Below, one piece after another: positions 37,446 through 49,307 of a stretch of 64,000 nucleotides of DNA; position 1 is the stretch's first letter; every line of letters starts with the position of its first letter. Under the pieces are notes generated by a model. It ran no database searches and had not been told where the DNA came from. It saw only the letters and a program-made list of their open reading frames with translations. The translations under genes and the position numbers were made by a program. Origin of the DNA: Megascapheus bottae (lineage: Eukaryota > Chordata > Mammalia > Rodentia > Geomyidae); contig JANJXV010000043.1 of the NCBI GenBank assembly GCA_024803745.1, positions 6,147,018 through 6,211,017 on the forward strand, written 5' to 3'.

Positions 37446-37659
37446 CTCCTAGTTATCATTTTTTGATAATGACAGTTTTCCCTACTATATGTTACTATGG
37501 AGTAAATTCTGATTTAGAACATTCGACTCTGGGTGGTACAGGACTTCAATCAAATGCTCTGGGTACCACCACCCTTCTGAGAAGCAATCTAAATACAACA
37601 CATTTGCTGGCATACTGAAGATCACACAAGCTTTAATTCGTGAATTCTAGGCACACATT

Positions 37660-37856
37660 TTTCTTGCTAGTCGTGGGGCTTGAACTCAGGGCCTGGGCAC
37701 TGTCCTTGGACTATTCTCAAAGCTAGAGCAATACCACTTGAGCCACAACACCATTTCCAGCTTTTTTTCTATGTATGTTGTACCGAGGAATCGAACCAAG
37801 GTCTTCATGTATGCTAGGCAAGCTCTCTGCCACTAGGCCAAGCTCCCAGCCAACGA
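37660..37856 (-). repeat. Type T SINE
   Basis: Complete reverse copy, GTCGTGGGGCTTGAAC to GGCCAAGCTCCCAGCC. Confidence 0.9.
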
Positions 37857-37869
37857 ACACCTTTTATGT

Positions 37870-38098
37870 ATTCCTGTACTAGAGCTTAAATTTAGAGCCT
37901 CATGCTCTCACTTGTCTTTCTTGATCAAAGCAAGGACTTTATCACTTCAGCCACAACTCCACTTCTGGTTTTTTGCTCATTAATTAGAGATAAAAGTCTC
38001 ATGGATTTTTCTGCCCAAGATGACCTTAAATCAAGATACTCAAATCTCAGCCTCCTGAGTAGCTAGGATTACAGGTGTAAACCACCAGCACCTGGAAT
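37870..38098 (-). repeat. Type B SINE
   Basis: Reverse copy ending GTGTAAACCACCAGCACC. Confidence 0.85.
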
Positions 38099-38124
38099 GA
38101 ATGCACATGGAAAAGCTAGTTATT

Positions 38125-38335
38125 GCCAGGCACTGGTGGCTCACATCTATAATTCTAGTTATTCAGAAGGGTGAGATTTGAGGACTGCAGTTCAAACCCC
38201 TCCTGGACAGGAAATTCCATGATATTCTTATCTCCAAATAACCACTGAGAAGCTGGAAGTGGAGCTGTGGCACAAGTGGTAGAATGCCCACTTGGACAAA
38301 ACCCAGCCCCTGAGTGCTGCCACAAATAAAAAAAA
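38125..38335 (+). repeat. Type B SINE
   Basis: CCAGGCACTGGTGGCTCACATC start; head to head with the copy at 37870-38098. Confidence 0.88.
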
Positions 38336-38529
38336 GAAGCTAGTTGTCTACAGCAATAGGATGGACCATGGAGAGTGAACTATTACGGGAATTGTTTGTG
38401 ATACAATTTTATATAATCATTGAATGACATTGGAGTTATAAATATATTGCAGTCAGTTTGGCCTTGAGATATCTTAAGCTCACAGAGGAACTGAGTGGCT
38501 CAAATTCTCAAACTTTAGAACCAATCTAA

Positions 38530-38765
38530 GCTGAGTGCCAGGAGCTCATGCTGTAATCCTAGCTTCTCCAGAGGCTGAGATCTAAGGACTGAAATTCAAA
38601 CCTAGCCCAAACAAGAAAATCTATGAGACTCTTCTCTCCAATTAACCACCAAAGCTCTGAAAACAGAGCTGTGTCTCAAGTGGTAGGTCTCTAGGCTTGA
38701 GTAAAATAACACAAGGAGAAAATCCAGGTCCTGAAAGCAAACCCCAGGTCCAGCAAAAAAGAAAA
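38530..38765 (+). repeat. Type B SINE
   Basis: Starts CTGAGTGCCAGGAGCTCATG, tail at 38755. Confidence 0.85.
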
Positions 38766-39044
38766 AAGGTATATATGAGTAAAATTCTGTTCATGAATCT
38801 TGCATTCATTCTATCACCTGTAAAACCTATCGTATGTACAGAGTTCACTCCACTTTTTGTTTAGATGAGAACAATACCATTTTCCTATTTAACATGATGT
38901 TTCCCTACATATTAAGTGGAAAACAGAAGTAAAAAGAAGCAAAACTTTAGTTAATACACACTGAAATTGTTGGTAATTAGCCCCAGATAGCACTCATTTA
39001 GATACCTGAATGCAGGTGTAAAACTAAAACAAGCTTCATTTTTC

Positions 39045-39230
39045 TTATGCCAGTCCTGGAGCTTGAACTTGGGGTCTGGGTGCTATCCCTGAGCTTTTTC
39101 ACTCAAGGCTACCAATTGAGCCACACCTCCACTTCCTGCTTTTGGTAGTTCATTGGCGATAAGAATCTTACAAACTTTTTTGCCCCAGCTGCCTTCAAAA
39201 CATGATCCACAGATTTCCTGAGTAGCCTCC
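39045..39230 (-). repeat. Type B SINE, partial
   Basis: Reverse; the B1-like end is truncated near GAGTAGCC. Confidence 0.7.
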
Positions 39231-39769
39231 TGACAAAAGGAATAGCAAGAAGCTGAAACATGTTTTGTCAGCGTGGGGGAGGTCAAGGTTAGGCAAATAA
39301 ATGGAAGCAGTCATAACTGCAAGGTACAGATGTGAAAATGGAACCAGGTAACCTGAGTGGATGCCATAGAGTTGGCAGAGATGGAAGAAAAAACTGGAAG
39401 TGGTAGCATGGGAAGAGATGCTTTGTTCTCATACATTGACTTGTTGAAGTCAAGATCTTTGGACATCCTCTTAAGGCTAAAAATGCTACTACTAATAAGA
39501 ATATACAATGCATGATATGCAATGCTACATAATAAGAGAGGATTGTATACATTTGTTATTGATTAATCTATATCCTATATCTATATCTATTATAATTGAT
39601 TACATTTCTTTTGATGAAAGCAGGGTATCTGTATATTTTTTAATTCTCTCTATATATGCTTTTCTGCTGTCTTCCTCTTTTGTGATTCCCACCAGTTTTC
39701 CTCTCTTTCTTTCCCCACAGAATAGACTTTCCTGTTTTCCTTTTTGGTTTGTTTGTTTGTTCATTTTTC

Positions 39770-39868
39770 TTTTTGAGCGGGCCCTAGGCTTGAACTCAGA
39801 GCCTGGGCTCTGTCCCTGAGCTTTTCTGCTGAAGGCTAGTGTTTACCACTTGAACCACAGCTCCATTT
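39770..39868 (-). repeat. SINE right half
   Basis: Reverse tRNA-like part next to the RPL23A tail. Confidence 0.7.
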
Positions 39869-39943
39869 TCTTTTCTTTCTTTCTTTCTTTCTTTTTTAAG
39901 TGGGAAAAAGTTGTACATTTATAATTAGCCAGCTGGATGCAGT

Positions 39944-40383
39944 TTAGATGATTTCAATTTTGTTGGCAACATCTAAAGCATCATAATCAGGAACCAGTCG
40001 CACATATGTCTTCTCTCTGTCAGATCTGATCAGGGTATTGACCTTAGCCACATCAATGTCACAGAGCTTCTCGCAGCCTGCTTGATTTGATGCTTGTTGG
40101 CCTTGACATCCACAGTGAACACAAATGTGTTATTGTTTTCTATCATCTTCACGGATGACTCAGTGTTCAAGGTCACCTGATAGTTGCATACAATTATTTT
40201 CCTCAGAGCACTCTTCCAGGGATATTTGTGCAGTCTCCCCAGCAGCCTGAAAGTGGGTGAAGTGTGTATCTTCTTTTTTTGTGGCTTGGACACCTTTCAG
40301 CACTGCCTTCTTGCCTTCAATGCCTTTTCCTTGACTTCAGCTTTAGAAAGGGCAGGAGCTCCCTTCTTCATGTTCAGTGCCAT
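39944..40383 (-). pseudogene. RPL23A: Processed pseudogene of ribosomal protein L23a
   Basis: The minus strand reads an RPL23A-like N-terminus from an ATG at 40383 (K-K-G-A-P-A-L-S-K-A-E), then K-I-H-T-S-P-T-F-R, then [20 protein letters not shown], and a C-terminal A-N-K-I-E-I-I before TAA (39944-39946). Frame changes occur near the start, around 40310 and after KQA. It is intronless. A 3' UTR-like stretch and a T-rich tract with (CTTT) repeats at 39868-39897, on the plus strand, represent the old poly(A) tail. It is a dead retrocopy of a large-subunit protein. Confidence 0.9.
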
Positions 40384-40509
40384 CTTGGAGAAAAGAAGCT
40401 CCATTTTCTTTCCTGTGTTTACTGATTCTTCTCATTCATAGAGACATCTTGTCCTGACTCTTCCTTGAAAAGACAACATGCTAAGCACCAATGGCTCACA
40501 TTTATATTC

Positions 40510-40860
40510 ATACCTGGTAAATAACATATAATACATCATGCATGATTTATAGAATATAATGTATAATGTATATAATATATGCAGTATAACACATAGTGTA
40601 TATTATATGATCTATGGTATGTATTACATAGGAATTTATAGTCTATAGATATAATGTATAATGTTCTATATCATATCTGTATTAAAAGTAATGAAATTAT
40701 TTTAATACAAAATGTTAATAAAATTGCATTTATCACATAGAAATGATTCTGTTATATAATTTATGTTTTATAATATAAATAGAATAAAGTATATAATCTA
40801 ATTATAACATGCACTATATATTCCATATATAACATAGTGCTTTAAAGGCTAAAATAAATA
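40510..40860. repeat. AT-rich degenerate TATAAT-type repeat
   Basis: About 350 bases of irregular ATATAATGTATA-like units, probably a decayed minisatellite. Confidence 0.75.
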
Positions 40861-40937
40861 TAAAGATAATAAAGCTGAGTAGAATGGTAAGACCATCTTA
40901 TATTGGGGGTTTGGGGTTGTATTGTTTTGTTCTGTTT

Positions 40938-41130
40938 TGTTTTTTGTCAGTCCTGGGTCTTGAATTCAGGGCACGGGTATTCTCCTTGAGCTTTCTCAAG
41001 GCTAGCACTGTACCACTTGAGCCACAGCACCACTTCCAGTTTTTTTCTGTGTATGTGAACCAAGGAATCAAACCCAGGGCTTTGTGCATGCTAGGCAAGC
41101 ACTCTACCACTTGGCCATACTCCTGGCCCC
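40938..41130 (-). repeat. Type T SINE
   Basis: Complete reverse copy ending CATACTCCTGGCCCC. Confidence 0.9.
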
Positions 41131-41164
41131 ATCTTATATTGTTAAAGAAAATATAAGAAAAAAA

Positions 41165-41320
41165 TCATGAGCCCAGGAAGAAAAGTCCATGAGGCTTATC
41201 CCCAATTAACCACCAGAAAACTGGAAGCAGTGCTGTGACTCAAAGTGGTAGAGTGCTAGCCTTGCACACAAAAGCTCAGGAACAGTACCCAGGCTGTGAC
41301 TTCAAACCCACACCTGACCA
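41165..41320 (+). repeat. Type B SINE, 3' part
   Basis: Starts AGCCCAGGAAGAAAAGTCC; the B1 start is missing. Confidence 0.75.
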
Positions 41321-41369
41321 ATTTCTCCCAGGAATTTAAATGTGCATCACTCAAGATATAAATATGCGG

Positions 41370-41562
41370 GGCCGGGAGTTTGGCCTAGTGGTTAAAGTAC
41401 TTGCCTAGCATGCATGAAGACCCGGGTTCGATTCCTTGGAACCACATACATAGACAAAAGCCAGAAATGGTGTTGAGGCTCAAGTGGTAGAGCTCTAGCC
41501 TTGAGAAAGTCCAAGGAGAGTGCCCAGGCCCTGAGCTCAAGCCCAGGACTGGCAAAAAAAGA
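41370..41562 (+). repeat. Type T SINE, well preserved
   Basis: GGGGCCGGGAGTTTGGCCTAG start, intact B-box GGTTCGATTCC: one of the youngest copies here. Confidence 0.93.
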
Positions 41563-41662
41563 TATAAATATGCATTAACCAACAATAAATAAATAAATAT
41601 GCATTAAGTGTTCAGGTAAATATATCTACTTCAGTACAATAGAAATCAAAATTTACATCTAA

Positions 41663-41855
41663 TTTTTTTGCCAGTCCTCAGCTTGAACTCAGGTCCTGAA
41701 CCCTGTCCTTGGACTTTCTCAATGCTAGAGCTCTACCACCTGAGCCTCAGTACCGCTTCTGAATTTTTTCTATGGATGTGGTACCGAGGAATCAAACCTG
41801 GGTCTTTGTGCATGCTAGGCAAGCACTCTATCACTAGGCCAAATTCCCAGCTAAT
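41663..41855 (-). repeat. Type T SINE
   Basis: Complete reverse copy 100 bases from the preceding forward copy. Confidence 0.9.
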
Positions 41856-41967
41856 GTCTGTAATTTTTAATGTCACCAGCAATTGCCAATGTGCATGAGA
41901 AGGGAGAAGCATGCATGCAGACACTCAAATGGAAAAGATCAAGATGCCCCTTTAAAATGATAAATAA

Positions 41968-42155
41968 TTGGGGCCAGAACACAGACTAATGGTAGAGTGC
42001 TCACCTAGTATACATGGAGACTTGGGTTCAATTCCTCAGCACCACATACACAGAAAAAGCTGGAAATAGCGCTGTGGCTCAAGTGGCAGACCATTAGCCC
42101 TGAAGGTCCAAAGACTGTGACAAGGCCCTGAGTTCAAGTCCCAGGATTGGCAAAT
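41968..42155 (+). repeat. Type T SINE
   Basis: Forward copy, A-box diverged (ACAGACTAATGG). Confidence 0.85.
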
Positions 42156-42398
42156 ATGTATCTATGACATACAAACCCTCAGCCTAATTTTAATTATGTT
42201 CTAAAATGTAAGTGCCAGTGATTAATAGAGATTCACTTCTTGAATATTTATTTGTTAAATACATCATTTGAAATATGATGTAAAAATCAATGTTAATAAA
42301 CTAATAAAAAATAAGATAATTAGATTTTCATATGAGGAATAACATTCCATTGAACATAGAAACATTAAAAAATGGTGGTTTAAAAAAAATGCAGTGTT

Positions 42399-42955
42399 AA
42401 TTGAATACTATGCTGCTGTCAGAAAGAATGACATCGCCCCATTTGTAAGGAAATGGAAAGACTTAGAAAAAAACATATTAAGTGAAGTAAGCCAGACTCA
42501 AAGGACCATAGGCCAATAGTCTCCCTCATTTGTCATAATCAGTAGAAACCTAGGGCTCTCCTAGCAGGGATTTAAAATAGAACAAAATGTAGAGACATTA
42601 GGCCAAATAGTACAACACTAAATGTAAGGACCTCCAGGATAAGGAAACAAAAGCAATATAATGAGTGATTGTTGTCCTTGATGTACTATGTTATCTCTCA
42701 TCTCTTTTACTGTCTCATATTATCTCACATTGTTACAATACTTCACCTTGTTTTCTGATATATCTTATATATGCTTAATTGGTTATTTGAAATAGGAGAG
42801 GGAAGGGGGAAATCAAGTTGTGAAGGGGGAGAGGGGAGGAAAATGGGAAACAGGACATGAGAAAGAGTATCAATATTTGTGAAGTAATGCACCTTCTATT
42901 TGATGAATATAATGTAACCCTTCTATTAATTACAATAAAAAATATACGGAAAAAG
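42399..42955 (+). mobile_element. L1 3' fragment
   Basis: Starts in the ORF2 end (ATGCTGCTGTCAGAAAGAATG). Flanked by TGCAGTGTT at 42390-42398 and 42956-42964. Confidence 0.9.
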
Positions 42956-42964
42956 TGCAGTGTT

Positions 42965-43820
42965 CCCAAAAGAAAAAAATGCAGATTATTTTTAATGAAT
43001 TCCAAAATGAACACATCATTCTTTCTTCAGATGAGCATTTGGAAGGAGGCAGAGAGCCCTGAAATCTGAAAAGGGCAGTCCTCTGTGGGTCTCTCGTTGT
43101 TCATTAAAGTTATTCATGCTAACAAACCCCTTAGAGCCACACGTTCCCAAACTTCAACCATGCAGAAATGACTTTAAGAGCTCATTAAGAATCTGAGTCT
43201 GACTCCAGGAGTTTCAGACTTAAAACATCTGTGAAAGGAGCCAAGAATTCTCGTGTTTAATAAGCACCCAGGGAGGCTGGTTTTGCTAATTTGGAGAAGA
43301 TACTTTAGAGACTTCGGACCTTTATTGGGTCCTTATTGCTTCCATTTAATTTTCATTTACTTCTAAATAAGCACTTGCAATTATAAGATGCATCATTTTC
43401 AGACTGCATCATAGAACCCTGTCTGACACGTCTCCTTTCCCCCGGTAACTTTTTCCAACAAACAAAACAAGCAAGCTCAAGGAGATATCCCCCTTAGGTA
43501 ATCCCTAAGTGGTAAGAGTCCCCATGTTTTCTTTGGGGATATTTCCAAGACCTTGAGAAAAGAATTCTCAGAGCAACTCCTTCATTTAATTGTTCTTTAC
43601 TTTAACGGAGAAACAGAATAAATGTCTTGCCATCCACCTATCTCTAAAGACAGATACATTTGTTTTCTCTATTTTTTTCTTTATATACTATGTTTGATCA
43701 TTTTTAGTTAATATGATCAGTGCCCTGGAGATTTTTAATCGCCTTTCTCATTCTAAAAAGAAGTTTCCCATAACTGTTTATCAAACTTCACTAATTGCTG
43801 TCTCCCATTAAAAGATTTTA
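42965..43820. other. Unique stretch with old transposon relic and an inverted repeat
   Basis: Holds the hAT-like relic. CTCAAGGAGATATCCCC near 43477 pairs with GGGGATATTTCCAAGACCTTGAG near 43537. Confidence 0.45.
43140..43320. mobile_element. Possible hAT-Charlie MER5/MER20-like relic
   Basis: GTTCCCAAACTT, GAATCTGAGTCTG, and TTTAATAAGCACCCAGG resemble the conserved phrases of this old non-autonomous DNA transposon group. Ends cannot be placed. Confidence 0.4.
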
Positions 43821-43824
43821 ATTT

Positions 43825-44066
43825 CAGGCTGAGTGCCAGTGGCTCACGCCTGTCATCCTAGCTACTGAAGAAGCTAAGATCTGAGGATGGCAGTTCAAAG
43901 CCAGCCCAGGAAGGAAATCCCATGAGACTCTTTTCTCCAATTTAGCCACCAAAAAACAAACAAACAAAACAAAAACTGGAAATGGAGATCTAGCACAACT
44001 GGCAAAGCAAAATAGCTCAAGGTGCCCAATCCCTGAGTTCAAGCCTCAGGACTGGCACAAAAATTT
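43825..44066 (+). repeat. Type B SINE
   Basis: Forward copy, with an internal (AAAC) run at 43954-43970. The phrase AAAGATTTTAATTTCAG flanks it (43812, 44072), a likely 17-base target duplication. Confidence 0.92.
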
Positions 44067-44087
44067 TTTTAAAGATTTTAATTTCAG

Positions 44088-44278
44088 GGGCCGGAAGATT
44101 GGCCTAGTGGTTAAAGTGCTTGCCTAGCATGCGTGAAGACCCAGGTTCGATTCCTCAGTACCACATATAGATAAAAGCCGGAAGTGGTGCTGAGGCTCAA
44201 GTGGTAGAGCTCTAGCCTTGAGAAAGTCCAAGGACAGTGCTCAGGCCCTGAGCTCAAGCCCAGGACTGGCAAAAAAAT
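44088..44278 (+). repeat. Type T SINE
   Basis: Inserted at the end of the preceding SINE's target repeat; TTTAATTTCA recurs after its tail (44278). Confidence 0.92.
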
Positions 44279-44689
44279 TTAATTTCAAAATAGAAGTTTC
44301 TCCCTGAGTGACATATTAGTGTCACAGGAAGTCTCAACAGCCTTGACTTTCAGGATCCCATTTGTACCAAAAGTGAACTGTATGAGAAATAACCCATCAT
44401 CACCATCATACAATGAGCAACCACAGTTCCTCTGGCTCTGCTACTGAGCCATCAAGCATATTGAGGACTAGAAATGTCTTTAATGACTTTGGTGGTGCAG
44501 CTCACACAGGTGCTAGCATCCTGGAAGTAGGAAGACAAAATGTGAATGAATTTGAGGAGAGAAGAATCCGTGCAGAAAGTAGAATATAAAGTAAAAGCAA
44601 ATCCCCCCCCGTGCCAAAAATGAGGCAATACCCCCAAAGCAACCATACAGCAATGCATGTGTTTCATGTTATGCACATTATGGGGGTGC

Positions 44690-44766
44690 AGTGTGTGTGT
44701 GTGTGTGTATGTGTGTGTGTGTGTGTCTCTGTGTGTGTGTGTGTCTGTGTGTGTGTGTATGTGTGT
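44690..44766 (+). repeat. (TG)n microsatellite
   Basis: Interrupted TG repeat next to a reverse SINE. Confidence 0.95.
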
Positions 44767-44985
44767 TCCAATCCTGAGGCTTGAACTCAGGACCTGCGTG
44801 CTGTCCTTGAACATTTTTGCTCAAGGCTCTAAAACTTGAGACATGTCTCTCTTTCTTTTGCTGGCTAACTGAAGATGAGAGTCTTATGGACTCTCCTCTC
44901 CTGGGCTGGCTTCCATCTGTGAAGCTCAGATCTCAGCATTTTTGAGTAGCAGGTTACAGACATAAACCACCACTCGTGCTTAGAT
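44767..44985 (-). repeat. Type B SINE
   Basis: Reverse copy, B1-like end diverged. Confidence 0.8.
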
Positions 44986-45027
44986 AAAGGAATACTTTTT
45001 ATTGTTTTTGTTTTTTGTTTTTCTTTT

Positions 45028-45205
45028 ACCAGTCCTGGCGCTTGAACTCAGAGCTTATCTTGAGCTTTCTCAAGGCTAAAGCTCTACCACTTGACCCAAA
45101 GCAACACTTCTGGCTTTTTCTATGTATGTGGTACAGAGAATCAAACCTGGGTCTTTGTGCATGCTAGGCAAGCACTCTACCACTAGGCCAAACTCCAGGC
45201 CCCTT
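45028..45205 (-). repeat. Type T SINE
   Basis: Reverse copy ending CAAACTCCAGGCCCC. Confidence 0.9.
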
Positions 45206-45463
45206 TTTTTATTGTTTATGGACATAGTTCATCAATGTATGATTCATCTATCAAGTAATTCACCCCTTTGAATAATGGCCTATTGTATAAATATTTCTTG
45301 TTTTGCCTATCTAGCCATCAGTTAATGGACATTTTGGATTATTTCCAATTTGAGGCTATTATACTTCTGCTATCGATCAATCCTTGAGGGCTAGACATTC
45401 TCTAAAGTCTTGGCTTCTATTTGAATGGATGAATAATGAATGTAAGGATCAAGTTCTTAAATT

Positions 45464-45468
45464 TCTCC

Positions 45469-45530
<62 letters not shown>
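45464..45530 (+). repeat. (CT)n microsatellite
   Basis: Near-perfect CT run; the overlapping open frames are artefacts. Confidence 0.97.
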
Positions 45531-45531
45531 T

Positions 45532-45750
45532 CTGTGTGGGTCATGGAGCCTAGGCTCTGTCCCTGTGCTCATTTTGCTCAAGGATAACACTCTTCCATTT
45601 GAGCCACAGTGCCACTTCCAGTTTTCTAGTGGTTAATTGGGCATAAGAGGCTCACAGACTTTCCTGCTTGGGCTGGCTTTGAACCATTATCCCCAGATCT
45701 CAGCCTCCTGAGTAGCTAGGATTGCAGTCATGAGCCACTGGTGCAAAGTA
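45532..45750 (-). repeat. Type B SINE
   Basis: Reverse copy ending CATGAGCCACTGGTGC. Confidence 0.87.
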
Positions 45751-45924
45751 ATATTTCTTGACCTGGTTCAAAATTATTACAGAGGCCCTTGCCAACAGCA
45801 AGCACAACTGTTCACTGAGCCTTGGAGAGAAGATCCATACAGAGTGGGAAGGCAAGATCGCTTTGAGTTCCCACTTCAGACGCAAGTGGGAATGCATTTA
45901 ATAGCATCAAAAATGACTTAGTCA

Positions 45925-46150
45925 GACACCAGTATTCACACCTGTAATGCTAGCTATCCAGGAAGCTGAGATCTGAAGATCATGGTTTAATGTCAGCCCA
46001 GGCAGAAAAGTCTCTGGGATTCTTATCTCCAATTAACTACCATAAGTCTGAAAGTAGGGCTATGGTTCAAGTGACAGAGTGCTAGCCTTGAGAAAAAAAA
46101 CCCTCAGGAATAGTGTCCATTCCCTGAGTCCAAGCCACAAAGCCTGCACA
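45925..46150 (+). repeat. Type B SINE
   Basis: Diverged forward copy. Confidence 0.8.
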
Positions 46151-46354
46151 AAATACAAAATCCTTCAATTACATTTGACCACATTATAGGCAAATATAGA
46201 TGATAAGGAACAAATAAACAATTGATAAAGTTCCATGAATGCCAAGAAGGGTGAGCTAAACACTAAGTAGGAAAACAGATTTTAGCAAAAATAAGTTTAA
46301 TGGGAAGGTTGCTTGTTGGGGCGAGGGCAGGTGGATGAATCAAAAAAGAACAAA

Positions 46355-46545
46355 GGGGCTGGGAGTTTGTTTTAGTGGTAGAGTGCTAGCATGCATGAAG
46401 ACCCAGGTTTGATTCCTCAACACCACATACATAGAAAATCCAGAAATGTTGCTGTGGCTCAAATGGTAGAGCTCTAGCCTTGAGGAAAAAGCCCAAGGAC
46501 AGTGCTCAGACCCTGAGTTCAAGCCCCAAGGATGGCAAAAAGAAC
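46355..46545 (+). repeat. Type T SINE
   Basis: GGGGCTGGGAGTTTGTTTTAG start; A-box mutated. Confidence 0.88.
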
Positions 46546-46687
46546 AACAGACAATGTGTATCTGTGATAACAGAAGTGGGAAACCTCAAATTAATTTTTT
46601 GTGGGGGGGAATAGTCAAGATGGGAAGAATGATGGTAGAGATAGCTGTGATGAAGAACTGGGCAGGTCAAATTTAACACTAAGTAGA

Positions 46688-46950
46688 AATGAGTACCAGT
46701 GGTTTAACACCTGTAATCTCAGCTACTCAGAAGGCTGAGATATGAAGATCAAGGTTCAAAGCTAGCCTGGGCAAGAAGAGACTCCTATTTCCAACTAGGC
46801 AGCCAATAGCCAGAAGTGCTGTTGTGGTACAAGAGGTTTGTGACTTCAGGAGAGCACTGAATCTTAGATGAGTGAACAAACCTCTATCTTGCGAGGAAAG
46901 ATGGTTCTCACCTGTAATCCTAGCTACTCAGTAGTCTGAGATCTGAGGAT
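46688..46950 (+). repeat. Two type B SINE pieces
   Basis: 46688-46835 is a copy lacking most of its right end; 46895-46950 is a second B1-like left start. Confidence 0.7.
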
Positions 46951-47044
46951 GCAGGCCTGAAGAAGCACAGGTTTGGCATAGGATGATAAGCATAAGAAGC
47001 CAAAAATAAATACCTTGGACAGTGCAACAAAGGTAGTGAATGTC

Positions 47045-47480
47045 ATTGGACTAGTCTGCCCCCCAGCTTAAATAAAGCACACTTGATGTCCCTGTTCCTC
47101 AGGATGTAGATGAAGGGCTTCAAATAGGGTGACCACATCATACAGCACCAAGTCTTTAGGAGACTTTGATACTGTTGACCCACACCAGTGGCGCTTCCAT
47201 AAAATAAGCACACCACAGAGAGATGAGAGCCACAGGTGAAGAAGGCTTTGTATTTCCCACCTGAGAAAAAGCCTCATGATGGATGAAATAATTCTATAAT
47301 CGGAGAAGAAGATTCCTGACATGGGGCAGAAACCACAGAGAACAACTAGAAAATCGTTGACAAGGTGACTAAAGAAAAGTGTCAACACAGCTGAGATGAA
47401 GAATTCAAGAAGGGTCACAAGAGAAATTTGAAATTTCCACATGCTTGAAGTTTTTAAATTGCATCACAAGCATATTGTGT
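47045..47480 (-). pseudogene. Olfactory receptor E: C-terminal remnant
   Basis: Only the part from loop 2/TM5 to the C-terminus survives. It is recognisable as family 7 from GFCPMSGIFFSDYRIISSIM, then in shifted frames the TM6 text (CGSHL-like), CLFYG-like text and the LNPFIY..LRNRDIK region near 47095-47130. At least three frame changes are present. The upstream edge ends in a SINE scrap at 47485-47515. Confidence 0.8.
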
Positions 47481-47699
47481 AAAAAGCTAGGATTACAGGT
47501 GTGAACCACCAGGGCCCTGCAAGAAAGATAATTTCTTGTTATCTGATAAAAAAAACCATACAGCAAGCTAATTAAAATTCCTACCTTTCAGGACAGCGCT
47601 TATGGGCTTACATAAGTGCTTTTGGTTACATTCAAAGGGTTTATTTGTAAGAACCTCTCTTACTTGCTCCATTTGTGAATGGATGCAACTGAGAATAGG

Positions 47700-47815
47700 A
47701 TTCACAGAAGTGGAGCTGTGGCTCAAATGGTAGAGCATCAGCCTTGAATGAGAAGGTACCCAGAAAAGAGACAGTGCCCAGGCCCTGAATTCAATCCTCC
47801 CAAGATATGGCATAT
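47700..47815 (+). repeat. SINE right half
   Basis: AGTGGAGCTGTGGCTCAAATGG to the tail; left unit missing. Confidence 0.75.
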
Positions 47816-48119
47816 ACATGCATACACACAAAAATGCTTTATTTTTACTACTTAAAGGTAACTCAGATTCATTATTTGGTTTCCTTTCACTATGGTTTAA
47901 CTGAGAAGAGGTAAAAGAAAAAAATGCATGAATACTTGAAAACACATATGGGCAACTTCTTATTGGGGAAATGAGGGTAAAAATTGTCTAGCACAGGAGC
48001 ATTGTAGTAAGGATCTTTAAAGTTTTTAAATAGCTTAACTAGTGGTTCTAACTCTCATGTATGCATATATCCACTTGTCTACATTTTCAACTACTCACTG
48101 GACAGTGATAACTTATAAC

Positions 48120-48335
48120 TGTAACCTAGGGATTCAAGAGCCTGAATTCTAAAGAACATCATTCAAAGTCAGCCCATGTAGAAAAATGCATGCAGCTCTT
48201 TATCTCCAATTAGAAAAATAAAGTCCAGAAGTCCAGCTGCAGCTCAAGTAGTAGATTACTAGACTTAAGGAAAAGAAAATCATCCCTATGATCTGAGTTT
48301 AAGCCCTAGAACTAACACTAAACAAACAAAAGCAA
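48120..48335 (+). repeat. Type B SINE, old
   Basis: Strongly diverged forward copy. Confidence 0.6.
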
Positions 48336-48429
48336 AGAAACAAGTATATATGTCTGACTTTACTAAATACCCCAATATAAACAAAGAACACAACCATGCA
48401 AAAGAATAAGGAACACAGATGCCATCATT

Positions 48430-49055
48430 TACCATAGCGTAGATAGGTGCCCCTTAGTGCATGATTGGATCAAGAAGATGTGGTATCTATACACAATGAA
48501 ATTCTATGCTGCCATCAGAAAGAATGGCATCAACCCATTCAAAAGGAAATGGAAAAACCTGTAAAAAATATTAAATAAAGTAAGCCAGACCTGAAGGATC
48601 ATAGCTCCCTGGTTTCCCTCATTTTCAAGAACTAGTACACATCCAGGATTCTCCTAGCTGAGGATCACAATAGCTCAAAAGCTATGAGCATATAGCCATA
48701 CAGTATGAGGATACGCAAAATGAATTCCAGGATATGGAAACAAGAGGTTTATCTTTGTGTTTGTTGTTCTTAACCTACCTGTGAATGTATTTCTCTTCTT
48801 CTCTCTCCCTCCCTCCCTCCCTCCCTCCATATGATTTATCTTATGTTCTTACTGTATCTGACTTTGGTACCTGGTATATTGTATATATGTTTATTTGTTT
48901 ATTTGAAATGGGAAGGGAAAGGGGGAAAATCAAGATAACTGGGAGGGGGTGGAGGTGGGAAGCTGGGAAAACATGGGAAAGGGTATCAATGTTCAAGAAG
49001 TAATATACCTGCTATCTGTAACTCCTCTATAAATCACCCTAACGATAAAATACAA
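48430..49055 (+). mobile_element. Old L1 3' fragment
   Basis: Diverged ORF2 end and 3' UTR, with a (CTCC)n-like tract at 48805-48830 and a G-rich tract at 48905-48975. Confidence 0.8.
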
Positions 49056-49071
49056 TTTAAAAATAGAAATA

Positions 49072-49300
49072 AACACGGATGCCAGTAGCTCACGCCTCTA
49101 ATCCTAGCGTCTCAGTAGGCTGAGATCTGAAAAAAAAACATAGTTTGAAACCAGCCTGTGCAGGAAAGTCTGAGAGACTCAGATCACCAATTAACCACCA
49201 AAAGGCTGGAAGAAGAGCAGTAGAGTGCTAATCTTGAACAAAAAAAACTCAGGGATAGCATTCAGACCATGAGTTCAAGCCCCAGGACTGGCACAAAAAA
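49072..49300 (+). repeat. Type B SINE
   Basis: CACGGATGCCAGTAGCTCACGCC start, directly after the L1 tail at 49055. Confidence 0.88.
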
Positions 49301-49307
49301 ATTACCC

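Noticed and set aside
41370..41450. tRNA gene candidate (A- and B-box present)
   Set aside because: Part of a dispersed SINE; no cloverleaf acceptor pairing, and the same sequence recurs many times.
44452..44814. 120-codon minus-strand frame
   Set aside because: Begins in a (TG)n tract and SINE; the tail looks protein-like but matches nothing I recognise.
45384..45636. Ser-Leu repeat open frames
   Set aside because: They are the (CT)n microsatellite and a SINE.
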